Below are positions 1 to 6,581 of a stretch of DNA of 6,627 nt, in pieces. Numbering within the stretch: the stretch's first letter is position 1; the number at the start of each line of letters is the position of its first letter. This DNA is from an uncultured Christensenella sp. (GTDB taxonomy: Bacteria > Bacillota > Clostridia > Christensenellales > UBA1242). The notes below the pieces were generated by a model. It was given only the letters and a program-made list of their open reading frames with translations. It was not told the DNA's origin and made no database searches. A program made the translations under genes and the position numbers. The DNA lies in contig CASFFJ010000138.1 in assembly GCA_949293915.1 (NCBI GenBank), forward strand, positions 1-6,627, written 5' to 3'.

Positions 1-1298
1 AATGGTATATTTAATCCAGGATATATAGCTTCAAAAATAGTTTTATTATCCCATCTTCTAAAATCATTATAATCCTCATGAATCCTTTTTAAATTAAATT
101 CATTTGCGTTTTCTACTAAAGTGTATGTAAGTTCATCTTTTTGTATAATTCCCATTCTCATACAAAAATCAAAATCATTTCTTTTTACAGCAGCTATAAG
201 CTCTGGAGCAATTCTCAAATATCTTCCTGTTTTATCTTTTCCTATTTCATTAAATACTTCTATAGCTCTCTTTATATATACAGCATCTGATGTATACTCA
301 AATCTTCTTTGTAATGTTATATAATCATCTTTAAAAGTCCAATTAAATCTTTCTATCTCATGTCTTAAAGTTGCTTCAATTTTTCTTTGATCATATTTAA
401 ATTTAATAGCCACATCTTTATCAAAATCTAATGAAGTATTCATTATTCTATGAGCTAATGCTTCTTGGCAAATATCGACTAAATTTATAATTATCTGTGA
501 ACTATTCTTTTGTTTTTCTTTGTCACTCATTTTTATAAATTTTTTTTGATTACTATCAGGAAACCATATCGAATGTAATAAATCTAATTGTTCTTCAATT
601 TTATTCAATAATTCAGCTGTTTTTTCTTTATTTCCAATATTTCTATCTAATACTCCAACTAATTTTTCTCTTTCTCTCATTCCATATTTTAAAACTTCTT
701 GTTCAGAAACACCAAATGTTGAAGCAATTAAAGGAATTGCAAAAATTTCATTTGAATAACCATCTCCAGTTAATATTTCGCTTTCTTTAAATTGATAAAA
801 AAATCTATCATTAGCCATTTTAGCTGCGGTACCTTGTGTACATATCTCATAAATAGCATGACTCCTGTTATTTAACTGTTTATTCCATCCACCAGCTCTA
901 TTGTATATATTTCCTATATTATCATAAACATTCTGCATACCATGTAACACTTCATGACTAAAACTTTCAAAGAATTTAGTGCAATAAATATTTGGAGAAT
1001 ATGTATTCATAATATTTTGCCAAAAATCTGTATTAAACTCCATTCTACGTTCACCAGGGTAAACAACCCCCATAACATTTTTTGCACCATTACAATTTCC
1101 CCATGATATATAATAAATGGAATTATTAAAATTATTAAGATCTTCCATAAGTTCTTCTGGTGTTAAATCTAATACATATGAAGCTCTTAAAAAAGCCTCT
1201 TCAATTAAAGTTTGAAAAGGCTCATCAAATCTTTGTAAATTCAATTTTTGTCTTATTAAATTTCTTAACTTAGGGCATTTTAAATTAATATCTGCCAT
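1..1298 (-). CDS. HExxH putative zinc-metallopeptidase-like protein, 3' end beyond window
   Basis: The frame is open from an ATG at 1298 to the left edge of the window, giving 432 codons with no stop, so the C-terminus is missing. The start is well supported: GGAGG lies 5 bases upstream (1304-1308) and the previous gene stops 24 bases before the ATG. Residues 115-119 read HEVLH, inside FFESFSHEVLHGMQNVYD, the HExxH signature of zincin metallopeptidases (two His zinc ligands and a catalytic Glu). The third ligand is unclear: E151, in AIYEICTQGTAAKMA about 32 residues after the second His, is a candidate gluzincin Glu, although Q155 sits where related proteins often carry an EGxxE-type Glu. The remainder (about 200-432) appears mostly helical and charged. 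There is no signal peptide or membrane segment, so a cytoplasmic location is expected. The motif is visible; peptidase activity and substrate are inferred. It is probably co-transcribed with the three upstream genes. Confidence 0.85.
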   Translation of the reverse strand, partial: MADINLKCPKLRNLIRQKLNLQRFDEPFQTLIEEAFLRASYVLDLTPEELMEDLNNFNNSIYYISWGNCNGAKNVMGVVYPGERRMEFNTDFWQNIMNTYSPNIYCTKFFESFSHEVLHGMQNVYDNIGNIYNRAGGWNKQLNNRSHAIYEICTQGTAAKMANDRFFYQFKESEILTGDGYSNEIFAIPLIASTFGVSEQEVLKYGMREREKLVGVLDRNIGNKEKTAELLNKIEEQLDLLHSIWFPDSNQKKFIKMSDKEKQKNSSQIIINLVDICQEALAHRIMNTSLDFDKDVAIKFKYDQRKIEATLRHEIERFNWTFKDDYITLQRRFEYTSDAVYIKRAIEVFNEIGKDKTGRYLRIAPELIAAVKRNDFDFCMRMGIIQKDELTYTLVENANEFNLKRIHEDYNDFRRWDNKTIFEAIYPGLNIP

Positions 1299-1303
1299 AT
1301 TTT

Positions 1304-1308
1304 CCTCC
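1304..1308 (-). promoter_or_regulatory. Shine-Dalgarno for the HExxH gene
   Basis: On the minus strand GGAGG is followed by 5 bases and then ATG (1298). It lies in the short 24-base gap after the TAA of the upstream gene. This fixes the start of the left-edge reading frame and supports translation from a shared mRNA. Confidence 0.75.
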
Positions 1309-1322
1309 AAGTTCTTTTGTGC

Positions 1323-2858
1323 TTATGCCTCTTTTTGTTTTTTAGAATTAAATCCTATTATTTTTTTTATTATATTTGATTTATGGTTATCTTCATTTAA
1401 TTTTTTCTCATCACGCAATTTTCTTTTTCTTTCACTTAAATCTGATTCTTTAAAATAATAATCAAAAATTGATTCTTCTATTTCATTATCTGAATTTATT
1501 TCATCATCTTTATCTTCTATATTATCATCAATATCTTCATTATTATCATCTGAATTTTTATTTTGCTTTATATCAATAGTACTTTTTGGATTAATAGACT
1601 CATTATCATCTAATTCATCAAGCATTGAAATTTTTTCAAACAAATTATTATAATCCGTATCATCTTCTTGTAAATCATTATCATTTAATTCATCATTAGA
1701 ATTATTTTCTAATTTATTTATTGCATTTTTTAGAACTTCTTTTGAAGATTTTAAATTTTTGTATTGAGATTTTTTTACAGCATTTTCACTTTTTTTATTT
1801 GAATTAACATTTTTTATTTCAGTAGATTCATTCTTAGAATTATCAACATTATCTTCAGTTTTTGGAAAAATTGCATCTAAATCTCTTCCATAAACTTGTT
1901 TAACATCTCTTTCAAAAACATCTTGAATCTTTGAAATTCCATCTATTCTCCAATAATTCAAATTAACAACAGCAACTGAATTTGCTTTTAATTTATTTAT
2001 TTCTTCTCCTACATCATCTGAAACTTTAGCTATATCAAGTAAATAAGATTTATTATAATTATCTTTATATAATCTTTTACTTGCTCTACTAGCAATTTCT
2101 TTTAACAAAATATCATATAAACTATCAATATGAACTAAATCATCATTTAAATTTCTACAAGCTTCTAACATTAATTTTCTATGAATTTTTTTATCATAAA
2201 TTGCAGCTATTCTTTCATTATCTAAAAATCCTACAATATAATCTTTTTTAGCAGATAAGAAATGAAGTTTACTATTGCTATCATTTATTAATTTTTTATG
2301 CTTATCTAATTTTACATCATTAGCTTCTAATTCTTCGAATAGTTTTCTAGTTCTTTCATAAACTGTCAAAAATATTTCAATTTCTTTTTTGTATATATCA
2401 AAACTTACATTTACTGCATTAGAAATAACATCTGGATCAAATGGATTTTTCTCATTTATTCCATTATCAATTAAAATATTTGTTAACTCTTTCTTTTTAT
2501 CTTTATTATCTGAATTAACAAAATCTTTTGCAATTTCTATATATTCTTCTAAAATATTATTAAAAATCAATCTTGTTTTTTCTAATGCATTTTCGTAACT
2601 TTCTTTATTTTTCTTATTCTCTTCCTGACATCTATGTAAATTTTCTTCTTTATTTTTATAATCAATCTGACATTCTATAAAAGTTTTATCTAAATTTTGA
2701 AGTGCAGTTATATTTTTATCAACATCTTTTTCAACTTTTTCTAAACATCTTTTAACTTCTTCTGGTTTTTCTTCTATATTTTCAAAAATAATATATCTGC
2801 TATATTCAAGTTTCGCACTTTTATTATATAGTTTTTCTCCGAGTTTTTTGGATTTTCT
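1323..2858 (-). CDS. Coiled-coil protein with acidic disordered region, main (C-terminal) part of a frame-interrupted gene
   Basis: The frame is open from 2858 (after an in-frame TAA at 2859-2861) to TAA at 1323-1325. The only conventional start is a TTG at 2570 with no ribosome binding site. The 250 or more bases upstream of that TTG continue in frame as normal-looking helical coding sequence, with no ATG or GTG. The frame overlaps the tail of the small upstream frame at 2826-2858. Deleting one A from the A6 run at 2844-2849 joins the two into a single 574-residue protein starting at 3048. The encoded part has a long Lys/Glu-rich coiled-coil-like helical region, a more globular helical stretch ending near YGRDLDAIFP, then a low-complexity Asp/Glu/Asn/Ser/Lys region (1476-1862), and a basic tail containing RKRKLRDEKK and KKIIGFNSKKQK. 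No catalytic motif, signal peptide or membrane segment is seen. I do not recognise the family. A structural, scaffold or regulatory role is possible, but this is inference. Confidence 0.75.
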   Translation of the reverse strand, partial: RKSKKLGEKLYNKSAKLEYSRYIIFENIEEKPEEVKRCLEKVEKDVDKNITALQNLDKTFIECQIDYKNKEENLHRCQEENKKNKESYENALEKTRLIFNNILEEYIEIAKDFVNSDNKDKKKELTNILIDNGINEKNPFDPDVISNAVNVSFDIYKKEIEIFLTVYERTRKLFEELEANDVKLDKHKKLINDSNSKLHFLSAKKDYIVGFLDNERIAAIYDKKIHRKLMLEACRNLNDDLVHIDSLYDILLKEIASRASKRLYKDNYNKSYLLDIAKVSDDVGEEINKLKANSVAVVNLNYWRIDGISKIQDVFERDVKQVYGRDLDAIFPKTEDNVDNSKNESTEIKNVNSNKKSENAVKKSQYKNLKSSKEVLKNAINKLENNSNDELNDNDLQEDDTDYNNLFEKISMLDELDDNESINPKSTIDIKQNKNSDDNNEDIDDNIEDKDDEINSDNEIEESIFDYYFKESDLSERKRKLRDEKKLNEDNHKSNIIKKIIGFNSKKQKEA

Positions 2859-3048
2859 TTATTTCATCTGTTATTTTTTTAAATTCATCACTAGCAATCA
2901 TTTCCGCTTCAGTTGATTTTTTAAAGTTTTCAAAACATTCTAAAAGAGTGCAATAATTATTATAGTTTTCTTTTAAATTGCTAGTTTCATTGTATTTAAA
3001 TAAATTATAAAAATATCTTTCTAAAACTATTGCATTCCTTTCATACAT
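2824..3048 (-). CDS. N-terminal fragment of the frame-interrupted coiled-coil gene (74 codons as read)
   Basis: The ATG at 3048 is preceded by GGAGG with 8 bases of spacing and opens a protein beginning MYERNAIVLERYFYNL. As read it ends at TAA (2824-2826) after 74 residues, with a short basic tail (RRKTI). The frame can be opened upstream to a TTG at 3093, but the ribosome binding site then lies inside that extension, so ATG 3048 is preferred. The sequence is helical and charged. Near its end it runs into an A6 run (2844-2849), and losing one A continues it without interruption into the long coiled-coil frame (join: KKIQK then LGEKLYNKSAKLEY). This piece has the proper start and ribosome binding site that the downstream piece lacks, which is the main reason to treat the two as one gene. 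A genuine stand-alone small protein remains possible. Confidence 0.65.
   Translation of the reverse strand: MYERNAIVLERYFYNLFKYNETSNLKENYNNYCTLLECFENFKKSTEAEMIASDEFKKITDEIKKIQKTRRKTI
2844..2849 (-). other. A6 homopolymer at the point of frame interruption
   Basis: The coding strand has TCC, six A, then CTC. The upstream frame reads ATC CAA AAA ACT CGG and soon stops at 2824. With five A it reads ATC CAA AAA CTC GGA GAA and continues for another 506 codons. A single-base insertion, a consensus or sequencing error, or slippage by RNA polymerase or the ribosome at the A run could each explain this. The A run is short for efficient transcriptional slippage, so mutation or sequence error is at least as likely. 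Confidence 0.65.
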
Positions 3049-3056
3049 GATAAAGA

Positions 3057-3061
3057 CCTCC
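3057..3061 (-). promoter_or_regulatory. Shine-Dalgarno deciding start at 3048
   Basis: GGAGG on the minus strand lies 8 bases before ATG 3048. It rules in the shorter MYERNAIVLER start over the TTG at 3093, which has no comparable site. Confidence 0.75.
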
Positions 3062-3085
3062 AAACTCGATTCTTTTAAATAATAT

Positions 3086-3109
3086 AGGAGCAATAAATCT
3101 AATGCCCCT
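3086..3109 (-). promoter_or_regulatory. Small hairpin in the leader of the coiled-coil gene
   Basis: On the minus strand AGGGGCA (3109-3103) pairs with TGCTCCT (3092-3086) around a 10-base loop: seven pairs including one G-U. It lies in the roughly 100-base gap between two genes, upstream of the ribosome binding site. No run of T follows on the minus strand, so it is not an ordinary terminator for these genes. It could be a processing or stability element, or chance. On the plus strand the central pair becomes an A-C mismatch, which favours a role on the minus-strand RNA if it has one. Confidence 0.3.
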
Positions 3110-3123
3110 TTTATTTTTTTATT

Positions 3124-3152
3124 ATTATATACATAAATTGTTTAAAAGTCTA
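3124..3152 (-). promoter_or_regulatory. Possible internal sigma-A promoter before the coiled-coil gene
   Basis: On the minus strand TAGACT (3152-3147) is followed after 17 bases by TATAAT (3129-3124). The -10 is perfect and the -35 matches four of six consensus positions. The -35 overlaps the TAG stop of the preceding gene. Transcripts would start near 3117 and carry a leader of about 70 bases including the small hairpin. In DNA this AT-rich a perfect TATAAT is easily found by chance, so this is tentative. Confidence 0.4.
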
Positions 3153-4043
3153 TATCTTTTTTAGAAATATTTTTTTATTATATACTAAGTCTTTTTCATC
3201 AAATTCAAAATCATAATCATTAAATGGATTTTGATTTATATAAAATTTATTTACTTTTATATGAGACATAAATTTATATATTGTCTCAGTATTTTTAGAA
3301 AATAATACAAAACAATCTGAAACCTCATATTTATTTATAAATTTAAATGTTTCTTCATGTGAGGTATTATCAAAATAATTAATTGTAATATCATTTTGAT
3401 TTGCAAATTTATCTATTTCTAATAATATCTCTTTAAATTCCTTACTTTCAATAAATACATCAACATAATTATATCCATAAAAAACTATTGGTAAACTTAT
3501 CTTTCTTTTTATTTTTTGATATTCTCTTTTATCTCCTATATAAAGCATTAAATCAAAAAGTGACTGATTTTGAACTATTTTATCTGTTTCACCATATTCT
3601 ATTAAACCTATTTCTTCAGTATATTTTAATTTTTTGCAAACATTATTTAATGTTTGAATTATGATAGAATTTACAGCATAATATTTTTGTGAAAAAAATA
3701 TTATGTTATTATGTGTTTTTAATGCCATTAAAGCTAATTTCAATGTAATATATGGATTTCCATTATAAGCTACTGCAATATTTCCATATCCATCTACTAT
3801 ATTTTCAGGAGTGAATTTAACACTAAATTTACTATTCTTTATTTGAACATCAATAATATCACACATTTTTTCATAAGTAGTATAAACAGGATGCTTCTTT
3901 TTATCAAGTAATACTGCTTTTTCAAAATTAGATTTTTTAAATTCATTTTTAAATTCAGATAAAATATTTTTTACTATATCAGTTTTAAATCTATATTCAG
4001 AGTTTTTAGCTAATTTATTAATTCTCTCTTGTAAATTCTCCAT
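3150..4043 (-). CDS. Degenerate aldehyde dehydrogenase/ProA-fold-like protein lacking the catalytic Cys
   Basis: This is a complete 297-residue frame from ATG 4043 to TAG. The ribosome binding signal is weak (AGGAAA about 13 bases upstream). Residues 88-115 (GNIAVAYNGNPYITLKLALM, ALKTHNNII) follow the pattern of the ProA nucleotide-binding region, GVIGVIYExRPNVT followed by ALCLKSGNAVIL. Residues 184-199 (LPIVFYGYNYVDVFIE) resemble PVIxHGxGxCHVYVD. Residues 258-274 (FMSHIKVNKFYINQNPF) resemble the terminal FxxxVDxAxVYVNAST segment. Aligning these blocks from memory without gaps puts N222 where ProA has its catalytic Cys (QRPSVCN), so dehydrogenase activity is unlikely. The protein is also shorter than ProA (about 415 residues), mostly because about 70 residues are missing between the active-site position and the VN segment. 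A binding, regulatory or structural pseudo-enzyme role is inferred. The gene starts 35 bases after the 787-codon gene and is probably co-transcribed with it. The fold call rests on pattern recognition, not a search. Confidence 0.85.
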   Translation of the reverse strand: MENLQERINKLAKNSEYRFKTDIVKNILSEFKNEFKKSNFEKAVLLDKKKHPVYTTYEKMCDIIDVQIKNSKFSVKFTPENIVDGYGNIAVAYNGNPYITLKLALMALKTHNNIIFFSQKYYAVNSIIIQTLNNVCKKLKYTEEIGLIEYGETDKIVQNQSLFDLMLYIGDKREYQKIKRKISLPIVFYGYNYVDVFIESKEFKEILLEIDKFANQNDITINYFDNTSHEETFKFINKYEVSDCFVLFSKNTETIYKFMSHIKVNKFYINQNPFNDYDFEFDEKDLVYNKKIFLKKI

Positions 4044-4078
4044 AATATCTCATGTTTCCTTTCTTTTGCATTCTACAT

Positions 4079-6442
4079 TTATTCTAATCCTTTTTCTATT
4101 CTATAATCTAATCTCATTTCTTGGCAAAGTGCTTGAACATCTGATTTATATCTTCTATCTCCATTAAATTTTTCTGCAAAATCTGGTGATAATCTACAAG
4201 CAGCTAAACTTAAATTTCTAGCAAAATATTCTGTATGTAGTACTACTTCTACTTGATTAATTGTTTTTAAATAAGCTTTATCTTGCATTCTATCTTTTAT
4301 GACTACATCTGTTAAATTTTGCTGTTTTCTTGAATTTAAGAAATATGCAGCTTGATAAAATGGCATAATAAATACTGCATTATTCTTTTGAAACTTAGCA
4401 AAAATAACTAATCCATTATCTCTACTTCCAAAAATACTATAACCATTTAAAGAAGTTGGTCTTCCACTTTGGTTATAACTTTCTATAGTTGCAAAAGTTT
4501 CTAGATTTCCATTAACATTGTCTATTCCTAATATTTTTGAAATTAATTCCTTTTCTTTTAAATATCTTTCATCTTTATCTTTTTGAGGTTTTTCTTCAGG
4601 TTCATCTTTTCTATATCTTCCTGTTCTTGGTTTTTGTTCTCTAGATGTAACTAATTTAAAAGTTTTTCCCTTTAAACCATCAAAAAATCTTTCTTTATCC
4701 ATTGTCTTTTTTAATTCTTCTAATTGCTCTTCTGTTATTATACCAATATCTTTTAAGTTTGTCACACAATTATAATCAATTACTTTTCTTTCAAACATTT
4801 CTTTTATCTTTGAAAAATCTGTATTTTCATCAATACATGTACCAAAATCAATTTCTTGCTCAGAAAATTCTATTGCATCTTCTAAAACATCAATACTTAA
4901 ATTACCATTTAAATATAGATAAACAACATCTATTAATGGCATTTTTTCATCAATAACAGATTCTAATATTTTTTCATCACGTTCTTGTTCATCTTCCATA
5001 ATAGAAATACTATCTCTATCTAAATTTCCGTGTAAATATAACTCAAAAATATCTTCATCAGAAAAATATTCTTTTATAACTTTTTCATCAACAACTCCAA
5101 CTCTATATAAACTTAATATATCCGCATCTGAAATATCTCCTCTTAAATATAATTCCTCTAAAAAGCTTGAAGAAATATTTTCTCTTAAAACTGCTGGTGT
5201 ACAAAGTCCTAAATTATATGCATTTAGTACTGACTGTTGAACACTTTTTTCTTTTTCTTCAGCTGGTATATCAACAGAAAGCATTATCTTTTGCTTAATT
5301 TGTTCAATAGCTAATTCTGATTTCTTTTCAAATTTTTCTTGAGAATTTAATGCAGATTGATATTTTTCTATAAAATTAGTATCTATTTCACCAGTTAAAA
5401 ACATTTCAGCTAATCTAGTTGATGAATAATATGATAAAACTTCTTCATCATTATATAAGTTTTCCTCTGATTCACCTGCTAATCTTAAAACTTTATTTAA
5501 TCTAATAATATCTATAACTTGTTTACTATCTACAAATCCATACATAACAAATTTATATAATCTAGAACCATTTATAGTTTTTCCATATTCATCTAAAATA
5601 TCTTGAGATGTTATTCTTAATTTTTCTGGATATTTATCAATATTATGTAATACTGAAACTATTGCTTCATATCTCATAGAAAATATATCTTTTTTAGTTA
5701 TATTTGAATATTCTAGATAACTATATGGAATCTGATTATGCTCTGCCATAGTAATCAAAAAATCGTTAGGAATAAACTGTGTATAACGTTTTATCTTATT
5801 TGATGATACTTTATGTTTTGAATTTTTTAAATCAACAATTTTTTCCATACTTAATTCTGAAAGTGATTGTAAAACCTCATCTGAAAGTTTTCCATTTTCA
5901 TCCCTATATTCTTCTAAAACTTCACTTTTAGGTATATCTGTATAATATTCTAAATCAATCAAATCATTAAGTCCTAATATTTCATATGGCATTAAATACT
6001 CTATATATTTTTTTCTTTGAGCTTCACTTAATCCAAATAAAGTACTTCTTAATTGCATTTTAAAAAGTTTAGTATCTGATTCATCATAATTTTTTCCGCT
6101 AACTGTATATCTATCTCTAAGTCTTTTTTTATATTCTTCATATCCATCTAATTTTAAATCTCCCAATGCTGGATTTAACCATGCACAAACAGTTATTACT
6201 TGCTCACTAGAAAGAGATTTAAGTCCAAATGCAGGATAAATATTTTCTCTATATACTTTATAAAAAGTTTCTTGAAAAGCCATTTTAAATTGATTGCAAT
6301 TAATAATATTATCTACTCCATTATATTCAATATGGAAATTATTTCCTTTAACATATATATTTCCACTATAAATTGCATTTAGGAATAAATCATTCCAAAT
6401 TTCATTTAAACTTTCTAAACCTGTTAATCTTCTTTCTTTCAT
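4079..6442 (-). CDS. Large helical-repeat protein with distinct C-terminal domain (787 aa), function unknown
   Basis: The ATG at 6442 (MKERRLTGLESLNEIW) is chosen because AAAGGA lies 8 bases upstream. An in-frame GTG at 6487 sits inside the promoter spacer, so a transcript from that promoter could not include it. The frame ends at TAA 4079-4081. Residues 1-200 form a mixed N-terminal region. Residues about 343-577 hold recurring helical units of the form LxxLYLxGxIxxxxI: RLAEMFLTGEIDTNFI, LEELYLRGDISDADILSLY, DIFELYLHGNLDRDSI and VVYLYLNGNLSIDVL, which suggests an alpha-solenoid for protein binding. A charged linker follows (about 600-632, rich in Lys, Glu, Arg and Pro). A more hydrophobic C-terminal domain (about 640-787) contains GYSIFGSRDNGLVIFAKF and FIMPFYQAAYFL. 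No signal peptide, membrane segment or catalytic motif is recognised. It is first in the apparent operon. I do not recognise the family; the scaffold role is inference. Confidence 0.9.
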   Translation of the reverse strand: MKERRLTGLESLNEIWNDLFLNAIYSGNIYVKGNNFHIEYNGVDNIINCNQFKMAFQETFYKVYRENIYPAFGLKSLSSEQVITVCAWLNPALGDLKLDGYEEYKKRLRDRYTVSGKNYDESDTKLFKMQLRSTLFGLSEAQRKKYIEYLMPYEILGLNDLIDLEYYTDIPKSEVLEEYRDENGKLSDEVLQSLSELSMEKIVDLKNSKHKVSSNKIKRYTQFIPNDFLITMAEHNQIPYSYLEYSNITKKDIFSMRYEAIVSVLHNIDKYPEKLRITSQDILDEYGKTINGSRLYKFVMYGFVDSKQVIDIIRLNKVLRLAGESEENLYNDEEVLSYYSSTRLAEMFLTGEIDTNFIEKYQSALNSQEKFEKKSELAIEQIKQKIMLSVDIPAEEKEKSVQQSVLNAYNLGLCTPAVLRENISSSFLEELYLRGDISDADILSLYRVGVVDEKVIKEYFSDEDIFELYLHGNLDRDSISIMEDEQERDEKILESVIDEKMPLIDVVYLYLNGNLSIDVLEDAIEFSEQEIDFGTCIDENTDFSKIKEMFERKVIDYNCVTNLKDIGIITEEQLEELKKTMDKERFFDGLKGKTFKLVTSREQKPRTGRYRKDEPEEKPQKDKDERYLKEKELISKILGIDNVNGNLETFATIESYNQSGRPTSLNGYSIFGSRDNGLVIFAKFQKNNAVFIMPFYQAAYFLNSRKQQNLTDVVIKDRMQDKAYLKTINQVEVVLHTEYFARNLSLAACRLSPDFAEKFNGDRRYKSDVQALCQEMRLDYRIEKGLE
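4712..5416 (-). repeat. Region coding for degenerate LxxLYLxGxI helical repeats
   Basis: Within the 787-residue protein, residues about 343-577 contain at least five degenerate units of about 18-20 residues sharing a (F/Y)L-x-G-(N/D/E)-(I/L) core: MFLTGEID, LYLRGDIS, LYRVGVVD, LYLHGNLD and LYLNGNLS. Looser relatives (MFERKVID, DIGIITEE) follow. The repeats are seen at the protein level. I see no matching long DNA-level repeat, so they appear ancient and diverged rather than recently expanded. Confidence 0.65.
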
Positions 6443-6450
6443 ATTCAAAA

Positions 6451-6456
6451 TCCTTT
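6451..6456 (-). promoter_or_regulatory. Shine-Dalgarno deciding start at 6442
   Basis: AAAGGA on the minus strand lies 8 bases before ATG 6442 and just downstream of the expected transcription start. It supports the 787-residue start over the upstream GTG at 6487. Confidence 0.65.
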
Positions 6457-6475
6457 CAATTTCAAAACTCTTTTT

Positions 6476-6504
6476 ATTATAAACCACATTATGTAAATTG
6501 TCAA
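6476..6504 (-). promoter_or_regulatory. Perfect consensus sigma-A promoter for the operon
   Basis: On the minus strand TTGACA (6504-6499) is followed by a 17-base spacer and TATAAT (6481-6476). All twelve consensus bases are present at the optimal spacing. Transcription should start near 6468-6470, leaving a short leader of about 27 bases before ATG 6442. This implies strong housekeeping transcription of the 787-codon gene and, through the short gaps, of the genes downstream. Confidence 0.85.
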
Positions 6505-6581
6505 ACCAAAAACCCTTGAAATTAAACCATTTTGAGTCAGTTTATTTTTTTGTAAATTTTTGGTATTTATAATTGTTTTTT

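Noticed and set aside
121..324. Plus-strand open frame of 67 codons
   Set aside because: It lies opposite the HExxH gene, has no ribosome binding site, and is an antisense by-product of the AT-rich coding sequence.
1476..1862. Possible tandem repeat or CRISPR-like array in the ATTATCATC-type repetitive stretch
   Set aside because: The repetition is irregular and codes for Asp/Asn/Glu low complexity. There are no equal-length repeats with unique spacers.
2568..2570. TTG 2570 as the true start of the coiled-coil protein
   Set aside because: It has no ribosome binding site, and the upstream in-frame sequence is continuous coding sequence back to 2858. A frame shift from the upstream ATG explains the data better.
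2389..2598. Plus-strand open frame of 69 codons
   Set aside because: It is antisense to the coiled-coil gene, with no start signal or recognisable product.
3049..3093. TTG start extending the small frame by 15 residues
   Set aside because: The strong GGAGG at 3057-3061 lies within the extension and is correctly spaced for ATG 3048.
3086..3125. Rho-independent terminator on the plus strand (hairpin followed by a T-rich run)
   Set aside because: No plus-strand gene ends here, the stem has an A-C mismatch on that strand, and T runs are common in this composition.
4702..4956. Plus-strand Leu/Gln-rich open frame of 84 codons, superficially membrane-like
   Set aside because: Its Leu and Gln arise from the complement of Lys/Glu/Asp-rich codons in the 787-residue gene. 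It has no ribosome binding site.
6200..6382. Plus-strand open frame of 60 codons
   Set aside because: It is antisense to the N-terminal part of the 787-residue gene and has no independent support.
6443..6487. GTG start giving a 15-residue N-terminal extension of the large protein
   Set aside because: The GTG falls in the spacer of the perfect promoter, upstream of the -10, and a ribosome binding site fits ATG 6442 instead.
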